A stretch of 10,039 nt of DNA from Acidobacteriota bacterium (lineage in GTDB: Bacteria; Acidobacteriota; Polarisedimenticolia; J045), in the NCBI GenBank assembly GCA_027064265.1, contig JAMOQA010000403.1, positions 1 to 10,039 of the forward strand, in the 5' to 3' direction. Positions 5,422 through 10,039 of the stretch are shown one piece after another (position 1 is the first letter of the stretch; every line of letters starts with the position of its first letter). The position numbers and the translations under genes are program-made. The notes under the pieces were generated by a model. It was not told the DNA's origin and made no database searches. It worked only from the letters and a program-made list of their open reading frames with translations.

Positions 5422-6717
5422 ATGGGACCGGTCTTCCTCGTGCTCGTCGTCGCCGCCGTCGTGGTCGGGTTCGCCACCGGCCGGATGGAGGCCGTGACGA
5501 CCGCGTCGATCGAGTCCGCCGGCCAGGCCGTGGAGCTGGCGATCGGGCTCGTCGGCATGATGGCGTTCTGGCTGGGCCTCACCGAGGTCGTGCGGCGGGC
5601 CGGGCTGATGGAGGCGATCGCCCGGGCCCTGCGGCCGCTCTTCCGGCGCCTCTTCCCCGGGATCCCCGACGGGCATCCCGCCCTCGCCGCGATGACCCTC
5701 AACGTGGCAGCGAACATGCTCGGGCTCGCCAACGCGGCCACCCCCCTCGGCATCGAGGCGATGCGTCGCCTGGACGAGCTGAACCCCCGGAAGGGGACCG
5801 CCACGAACGCGATGGTCCTCTTCCTCGCGATCAACACGTCGGGCCTCGCGCTGCTCCCGCTGGGGGCGATCGCGGTCCGGGCCGAGGCGGGAAGCCGGGA
5901 CCCGGCCGGGATCCTGGTTTCCACCCTCCTCGCAACGAGCCTCTCGACCCTGGTCGGGGCGAGCGCGGCGATCCTCCTCGCGCGGTTGCCGTTCTTCCGG
6001 CGGACCGACCCGGGCACCCTCGTGCCCCCGGATGGCGCCGCCACGGCTCCCGCCGCCGGGGCGGCCGGCGGAACGGACACCGGGTGGCACCGGGGACGGC
6101 TGGTGGCCTCGGGGCTGCTCCTCCTCGCCGCCCTCGCGGGCGCGGCGGTCTCCGTCGCGCGCCTCGCCGGGGAAGAGGGGTGGGCGGCGGCCGGGCGGAC
6201 GGCGGTCTCCTGGGTGCCGCTCCCCCTGCTGATCCTCCTCGCCGTCCTCTACGGCTGGAGCCGGGGGGTCGAGGTGTACGCCGCCCTGGTCGAGGGGGCG
6301 AGGGCCGGGTTCGACGTCGCGGTCCGGATCATTCCGTACCTGGTGGCGATCCTGGTCGCCGTCGGGATGTTCCGGGCGTCGGGGGCGCTGGACGCCCTGG
6401 TCGCGGCCCTCTCGCCGGTGACCGGGACGATCGGCTTCCCCGGCGAGGCCCTGCCGATGGCGCTCCTGCGCCCGCTCTCGGGCTCCGGGGCGTTCGCGGT
6501 GATGGCCGAGACGATGAAGGTCCACGGCCCGGACTCCTTCGTCGGCTACCTGGTCTCCACCCTCCAGGGGAGCACGGAGACGACCTTCTACGTCCTCGCG
6601 GTCTACGGGGGCGCCGTCGGGATGCGCCGCACCCGCCACGCGATCCCCGCCTGCCTGGCCGGGGACCTCGCGGGGGTCCTCGGGGCGCTCCTCGCCTGCC
6701 GGCTGCTGTTCGGGTAG
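5422..6717 (+). CDS. Fused SpmA-SpmB protein (two nucleoside-recognition/Gate domains)
   Basis: This 431-residue polytopic inner-membrane protein joins the two spore maturation proteins of Bacillus into one chain. The SpmA half (about 1-195) holds the signature TLNVAANMLGLANAATPLG (92-110) and NAMVLFLAINTSGLALLP (129-146). An Ala/Gly/Pro linker (about 198-220) follows. The SpmB half (about 225-431) holds AVRIIPYLVAILVAVGMFR (300-318), LRPLSGSGAFAVMAETM (349-365) and LQGSTETTFYVLAVYGGAVG (381-400). Both belong to the Gate (nucleoside recognition) family of transporter-like domains. SpmA and SpmB are needed for spore-core dehydration in Bacillus, but fused forms occur in many non-sporulating bacteria where the substrate is unknown, so sporulation should not be inferred. 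The ATG at 5422 begins a hydrophobic helix at residue 4; the open frame back to 5068 is low-complexity antisense to the pilin. A protease gene follows after 53 bases. Confidence 0.92.
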   Translation: MGPVFLVLVVAAVVVGFATGRMEAVTTASIESAGQAVELAIGLVGMMAFWLGLTEVVRRAGLMEAIARALRPLFRRLFPGIPDGHPALAAMTLNVAANMLGLANAATPLGIEAMRRLDELNPRKGTATNAMVLFLAINTSGLALLPLGAIAVRAEAGSRDPAGILVSTLLATSLSTLVGASAAILLARLPFFRRTDPGTLVPPDGAATAPAAGAAGGTDTGWHRGRLVASGLLLLAALAGAAVSVARLAGEEGWAAAGRTAVSWVPLPLLILLAVLYGWSRGVEVYAALVEGARAGFDVAVRIIPYLVAILVAVGMFRASGALDALVAALSPVTGTIGFPGEALPMALLRPLSGSGAFAVMAETMKVHGPDSFVGYLVSTLQGSTETTFYVLAVYGGAVGMRRTRHAIPACLAGDLAGVLGALLACRLLFG

Positions 6718-6770
6718 TCCCGGTTCCCCCGGGAGCCCTATGTTCCGCCGGGGGAGGCAACGGGAGCGGC
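6718..6770 (+). promoter_or_regulatory. Short leader of the protease gene with Shine-Dalgarno sites
   Basis: This 53-base gap holds two purine-rich ribosome-binding candidates: GGGGAGG at 6751-6757 (13 bases from the ATG) and GGGAG at 6762-6766 (four bases from the ATG). TATGTT at 6739-6744 is -10-like but has no recognisable -35 partner. No terminator for the upstream gene is seen, so read-through from the spmAB gene is plausible. Confidence 0.35.
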
Positions 6771-8333
6771 ATGGACGGATTGCGGCGCACGATCCCGGCC
6801 GCCCTGGTGGCGGCGATCGTCCTGGCGAGCGGCCCCGTCGCCATCGGGGCCGGGGAGGCGCGGACCGACGAGGAGGCGGCGATCGAGGCGATCGCCGCGC
6901 GGGTCCGTCCCTCGGTCGTCGAGGTGATCGGGACGGTGGCCGGCACCGGGGACACCAGCTACGGGACCGGGTTCGTCTACGGGGAGAAGGGCCTCGTCGT
7001 GACCAACGCCCACGTGATCCGGGGCGTGCGCAACCTGGTGGTCCGGACATTCGGAGGGGTCGCCCTCGCGTCGGTCGACGTGCTCGACCAGCGGGACGAC
7101 GTCGACCTGGCGGTGCTGCGGGTGCGGGGTCTCGAGGCCGAACCCCTCGCAGCCGGGCCGGCGGACCTGCCGCCGGTCGGGCTCCGGGTGATCGCGATCG
7201 GCCACCCGCGCGGGTACGAGTACACGGTCTCCGACGGGATCGTCTCGGCGATCCGTTCCCTCGAGGAAGGCGGCCAGGAGCTGATCCAGGTGACGGCGCC
7301 GATCTCCCCGGGCAGCTCGGGAGGGCCGCTCCTCGATCTCTCCGGGCGCGTGCTCGGGGTCTGCTCCCTCACCCTCACCGAGGGGCAGAACATCAACTTC
7401 GCGGTTCCCCTCCGGGACCTGGTCCCCGTGCTCGCCGAGGCCCGCGAGATCGAGCGTTCCCTCGACCACCCGGACCCCTCGCGTCTCGGGCCGGAGGCGC
7501 TGGCCGGGATCGTGCGGCGTTACCGGGACTCGGGAGACCTGGAGCGGGCGGGGGACCTGGTGCGTCGCGCCCTCGCGGCCCATCCCGGCAGTCTCCCGCT
7601 CCTCGCCGAGGCGGCGGAGGTCGCCTGGGCGCGCCAGTCCTGGCCGGAGGTGCGGGCGCTCGTCGACCGGATGAAGAAGATCCAGCCGGACTGGCCGCCG
7701 GCCCTGCAGGTGGAGGCGAGCTGGCTCGCCCAGCAGGGGCGCTGCGAGGAGGCGATCGGCGCCGCCGAGCGGGCCCTCGCGGCGGGCACCCTGCGGGCCT
7801 CCCAGGCGGCCGAGGCCCACGCCGTGCTCGCCGAGTGCCACGGCCGGCTCGGACAGGTGGAAGAGGCGCTGCGCCACGCCGACCTGGCCCTCGAGAGCCC
7901 CGAGATCGACCGGATCCCGGACTACCACGTGCTGCGGGCGTTCCTGCTCCAGGCGGCCGGGCGGGACGCGGAGGCGGACCGGGAGGCGGTCACGGCCCTG
8001 GAACGGGCGGAATGGGACCCGCTGGTGGTCGCCGCGCTCCGGGAGAGGGGACTGCCCCGGGTGATCCGGGTGGTCTCCTGGAAGACCGTCCGGGAAGGGA
8101 ACCGCACCGTGGTGCGGGGGGTCCTGCGCAACGTCGGGCCGACCCCCCTCGAGGAGGTGGTCGTCACGGCGGAGGGGTACGGCCAGGACGGCACCACCGT
8201 CGCCACGGGCACCGCCACCGCCACCCCGGAGCGGCTCAATCCGGGCCAGGCGGGGGCCTTCCGGATCGTCCTGGACGGGCTGCCGGGGGAGGCCCGGCGG
8301 TTCGCCGTCCGGGTCGTCGACTACCACGACTGA
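6771..8333 (+). CDS. Secreted trypsin-like (S1C) serine protease with TPR-like repeats and FxLYD-like domain
   Basis: This 520-residue protein starts with a Sec-type signal (RR, hydrophobic 9-27, AIGAGEA). The protease domain (about 36-225) has a complete HtrA/trypsin-like triad: His81 in VVTNAHVI, Asp112 in DVDLAVL and Ser183 in SPGSSGGPLL. Instead of the PDZ domains of DegP/HtrA, residues about 240-420 form helical TPR-like repeats, for example AAERALAAG (331-339) and AHAVLAECHGRLGQVEEALR (349-368). The C-terminus (430-520) matches an FxLYD-type beta-sandwich: VVRGVLRNVGPTPLEEVVVT, then LNPGQAGAFRIV. It would act in the periplasm or at the surface, with the TPR and beta domains replacing PDZ for substrate or partner binding (inference). 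The ATG at 6771 is favoured because the signal peptide begins there. A rightward neighbour of spmAB by 53 bases, it may share its transcript. Substrates are unknown. Confidence 0.92.
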   Translation: MDGLRRTIPAALVAAIVLASGPVAIGAGEARTDEEAAIEAIAARVRPSVVEVIGTVAGTGDTSYGTGFVYGEKGLVVTNAHVIRGVRNLVVRTFGGVALASVDVLDQRDDVDLAVLRVRGLEAEPLAAGPADLPPVGLRVIAIGHPRGYEYTVSDGIVSAIRSLEEGGQELIQVTAPISPGSSGGPLLDLSGRVLGVCSLTLTEGQNINFAVPLRDLVPVLAEAREIERSLDHPDPSRLGPEALAGIVRRYRDSGDLERAGDLVRRALAAHPGSLPLLAEAAEVAWARQSWPEVRALVDRMKKIQPDWPPALQVEASWLAQQGRCEEAIGAAERALAAGTLRASQAAEAHAVLAECHGRLGQVEEALRHADLALESPEIDRIPDYHVLRAFLLQAAGRDAEADREAVTALERAEWDPLVVAALRERGLPRVIRVVSWKTVREGNRTVVRGVLRNVGPTPLEEVVVTAEGYGQDGTTVATGTATATPERLNPGQAGAFRIVLDGLPGEARRFAVRVVDYHD

Positions 8334-8341
8334 TCCGCACC

Positions 8342-8368
8342 GCCCGGCGCCCCACGCATGATCCGGGC
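8342..8368. terminator. Weak hairpin in the convergent gap
   Basis: The 39-base gap between the converging protease and methyltransferase genes contains GCCCGG (8342-8347) and CCGGGC (8363-8368), which can pair around a 15-base loop. No T-run follows on either strand. A bidirectional terminator is expected at this position, but this structure is a poor one; the call rests mostly on location. Confidence 0.2.
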
Positions 8369-8372
8369 CAGG

Positions 8373-9692
8373 TCACGCCCGCTCGAGGAGGGTGACGGTC
8401 TCGAGGTGCCGGGTGTGGGGGAACAGGTCGATCGCGACGAGCCGCCGCGCCCGGTAGCCGCCGGCCAGCAGCCGCGCGAGGTCCCGGGCGAGGGCGTCCA
8501 CCGAGCAGGAGACCAGGACGACGCGCGGGGGGCCTTCCCGGGCGAGGGGGTCGGCCAGGGCGCCGAGGCCGGCCCGCGGAGGGTCCGCCACGACGGCGTC
8601 CGCCGCGGCGATCTCCTCCCGGGCGTCCTCGGCCCGGCCGGCCCGGGCGCGGAGGCGACCCCCGGGGGGTGGCGGAAGCGCCGCGGCGGCGGCCGCGGCC
8701 AGGGGGTCGACCTCCACCGCCAGCACGTCCGCCCCCCGGGCGGCGAGGCGCCAGGAGAGGAGCCCGGCCCCCGCGTGGAGGTCGAGGACGCGGGCCCCCG
8801 GGCCCGGCACGGCGAGTTCCGCCACCAGGCCGGCCATCCGGTCCGCCGCGGCCAGGTTGCCCTGGAGGAAGCCGCGGGCGGCGGCGGCCACCGCTGCCCC
8901 GGAGGGAAGCGTCCCCGTCACGTGGGGGGCGCCGAGGAGGTCGGGGGCGTTCCCCGGGAGGGGCCGTCGACGGCCGGGAGGACGGACGGCGACCCCGGTG
9001 AGCCCGGGCACGTCGGCGAGAAGACGCTCGCCCAGGCCCGGCCAGGACGCGGGGGCGCGGTCCCGGGGATTGAGGAACAGGAGCCCACCGGGAGCCCCGG
9101 GAACGGTCGCCAGCTCGAGGCCGGTCAGGTCCCGGGGACGCTCCGCGAGGAGGCGCTCCCGGAGGGACCGGTAGAGCTCGTCGAGGGGGCCGGCCACGAG
9201 CGGGCACCGGGGGACGTCGACCACCCGGCGGGTCCCCGGGCCGTGGAACCCGATCGTCGGCGGGTCCCGGTCGAGGTCGGCCTGGAACCGCATCCGCCAG
9301 CGGTAGCGGAGGGAGGCGGGCGAGGGGACGGCCTCGGCGGGGGGAAGGGAAGCCCCGTCCGCGAGCGCGGCCAGGGCGCCCCGGAGCCCGGCGAGGCGCA
9401 GGTCCAGCTGGGCCCGGGGAGCGAGGGCGAGCCAGGCGCATCCCCCGCACCGTCCGACGAGGGGGCAGGGCGGGGTCACCCGGTCCGGCGAGGGCTCGAG
9501 CACGGCCACCAGGTCTGCGGAGCCCGGGTCGCCGGGGCGTTCCCGCGCGAGGACCCGCTCCCCCGGGAGGCCCCCGTGGAGACGGAAGGCCCGTCCCGCC
9601 CGGTCCTCCGCCCGGAAGAAGGCGCCGCGTCCCGGGCCGAGGACCCGCAGCTCGATGGTGTCGCTCGCGTCCATCGCGGGGAAGGATGCCAC
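8373..9692 (-). CDS. RlmD/TrmA-type Fe-S, TRAM-containing RNA (uracil-C5) methyltransferase
   Basis: This cytoplasmic enzyme is predicted to methylate uracil C5 in RNA (m5U) using SAM. In 439 residues it has an N-terminal TRAM RNA-binding domain (about 12-66). The 4Fe-4S cysteines are Cys76, Cys82 and Cys85 in CPLVGRCGGC, with Cys163 as the fourth. The SAM-binding motif is LDLHAGAGLLS (303-313). The family motif DPPRAGL is at 370-376, the catalytic nucleophile is Cys396 in LVSCSVDALARDL, and the closing DLFPHTRHLETVTLL (422-436) holds the base Glu431. The usual FxQxN appears as FLQGN (275-279). The Fe-S cysteines and TRAM favour RlmD (23S U1939) over TrmA, but the target base cannot be fixed from sequence. 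The start is uncertain: GTG at 9692 (used for numbering) or ATG at 9674, neither with a good Shine-Dalgarno. The gene is divergent from the M16 peptidase. Confidence 0.92.
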   Translation of the reverse strand: MASFPAMDASDTIELRVLGPGRGAFFRAEDRAGRAFRLHGGLPGERVLARERPGDPGSADLVAVLEPSPDRVTPPCPLVGRCGGCAWLALAPRAQLDLRLAGLRGALAALADGASLPPAEAVPSPASLRYRWRMRFQADLDRDPPTIGFHGPGTRRVVDVPRCPLVAGPLDELYRSLRERLLAERPRDLTGLELATVPGAPGGLLFLNPRDRAPASWPGLGERLLADVPGLTGVAVRPPGRRRPLPGNAPDLLGAPHVTGTLPSGAAVAAAARGFLQGNLAAADRMAGLVAELAVPGPGARVLDLHAGAGLLSWRLAARGADVLAVEVDPLAAAAAAALPPPPGGRLRARAGRAEDAREEIAAADAVVADPPRAGLGALADPLAREGPPRVVLVSCSVDALARDLARLLAGGYRARRLVAIDLFPHTRHLETVTLLERA

Positions 9693-9781
9693 GGTGGCCG
9701 CCGTCGGCGCCCGCGTGCGATACTCCCGCCCCTCCGGGCGCGGCGCCGCGGCCCGGTCTCGAGGGTTCCGGGAGGATCCGC
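9693..9781. promoter_or_regulatory. Divergent promoter region between the RNA methyltransferase and M16 peptidase genes
   Basis: This 89-base region lies between divergent starts. Rightward, TGCGATACT (9716-9724) resembles an extended -10 (TGn plus GATACT, four of six to consensus), about 57 bases before the peptidase ATG; no -35 match is seen. The opposite strand of the same bases gives TATCGC, a weak -10 for the methyltransferase. A 5-bp hairpin, CGCCC/GGGCG (9727-9740), follows. The elements are low-confidence guesses in an otherwise clearly promoter-bearing gap. Confidence 0.35.
9771..9775 (+). promoter_or_regulatory. Shine-Dalgarno site of the M16 peptidase gene
   Basis: GGAGG at 9771-9775 lies six bases before the ATG at 9782. 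This is one of the best-placed ribosome-binding sites in the window and fixes the start codon of the partial peptidase gene. Confidence 0.75.
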
Positions 9782-10039
9782 ATGGTCGTCAAGGAGGTGC
9801 TCCCCGACGGGCTCACCCTGCTGTTCGAGCGCGTCCCGGGGGTGCGATCGGTCTCGGTGGGCGTCTGGCTCCGGATGGGGAGCCGGCACGAGCCGGCGCG
9901 CCTCTCCGGCATCTGCCACTTCATCGAGCACCTGGTCTTCAAGGGGACGGAGACCCGCTCGGCGCGGGACATCTCCCTCCTGACCGACCGGATCGGCGGC
10001 AACCTGGACGCGTTCACGTCCCGGGAGATGACCTGTTTC
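9782..10039 (+). CDS. M16 family zinc metallopeptidase, N-terminal part (3' end outside window)
   Basis: The first 86 residues of an M16 (pitrilysin / mitochondrial processing peptidase-like) protease are visible, and the gene continues past the window. The opening VLPDGLTLLFERVPGVRSVSVGVWLRMGSRHEP is the family's first strand-helix unit. The inverted zinc motif HxxEH is HFIEH at 46-50: His46 and His50 bind zinc and Glu49 is the catalytic base (family knowledge). It is followed by the expected LVFKGTETRSA and then IGGNLDAFTSREMTCF. The further zinc-binding glutamate lies beyond the window. Bacterial M16B proteins of this type are about 410-450 residues and act on unfolded or signal peptides, in the cytoplasm or the periplasm. 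No signal peptide is visible at this start, which has GGAGG six bases upstream, so a cytoplasmic enzyme of the YmxG/MPP-beta type is likely. Confidence 0.95.
   Translation, partial: MVVKEVLPDGLTLLFERVPGVRSVSVGVWLRMGSRHEPARLSGICHFIEHLVFKGTETRSARDISLLTDRIGGNLDAFTSREMTCF

Noticed and set aside
5313..6080. An N-terminal extension of the prepilin to 438 residues.
   Set aside because: It runs antisense to the conserved SpmA sequence. The short leader from 5312 with strong GGAGG fits prepilin biology.
5422..6717. Evidence that the organism forms endospores.
   Set aside because: Fused SpmAB is widespread in non-sporulating bacteria, and no other sporulation gene is in the window.
4395..8333. A 1312-residue open frame on the plus strand.
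   Set aside because: Only its end (6771-8333) is the real protease. The rest runs antisense to the membrane protein and pilin genes, then out of frame through spmAB, with Arg/Gly/Pro-rich low-complexity sequence typical of high-GC shadows.

Overview
The window is very GC-rich (well above 70% by eye) with near-saturated G/C at third codon positions, so nearly every real gene has long open shadows in other frames. Tightly packed bacterial genes, a prepilin with a class III leader, a bifunctional FtcD, a fused SpmA-SpmB protein and a TRAM/Fe-S RNA methyltransferase suggest a Gram-negative, non-actinobacterial lineage. Acidobacteriota-like or another deep environmental phylum fits, but this is inference from gene content only. 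There is no sign of phage, IS, CRISPR, tRNA or rRNA.

Layout. A leftward run occupies 1..5312 on the minus strand. In transcription order it holds a prepilin-like protein (5312..4764), an unrecognised single-pass membrane protein with TGPV repeats (4771..3104), a 115-residue PilZ protein (3111..2764), a Gfo/Idh/MocA oxidoreductase (2696..1740), and bifunctional glutamate formimidoyltransferase/formimidoyl-THF cyclodeaminase (1699 leftward past base 1). The first three genes are joined by two 8-base start/stop overlaps and look translationally coupled. The last two follow after gaps of 67 and 40 bases and could share the transcript or have their own promoter.

From the divergent intergenic region 5313..5421, a rightward pair reads out: a fused SpmA-SpmB membrane protein (5422..6717) and a secreted trypsin-like protease with TPR-like repeats and a C-terminal FxLYD-like domain (6771..8333). 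A 39-base convergent gap separates the protease from an RlmD/TrmA-type RNA uracil-C5 methyltransferase on the minus strand (9692..8373). Divergent from that gene is the start of an M16 zinc peptidase (9782 rightward past the window end).

Functional reading. FtcD belongs to histidine degradation and one-carbon (folate) metabolism, though no other hut gene is present. The pilin/TGPV/PilZ cassette is the best candidate for something undescribed: a cell-surface pseudopilin, a membrane protein with a large cytoplasmic part, and a c-di-GMP sensor, apparently made together. Two complete-looking proteins run off the window ends (FtcD at the left, M16 at the right). All gaps between genes are under 120 bases, so no long non-coding stretch is left undescribed.
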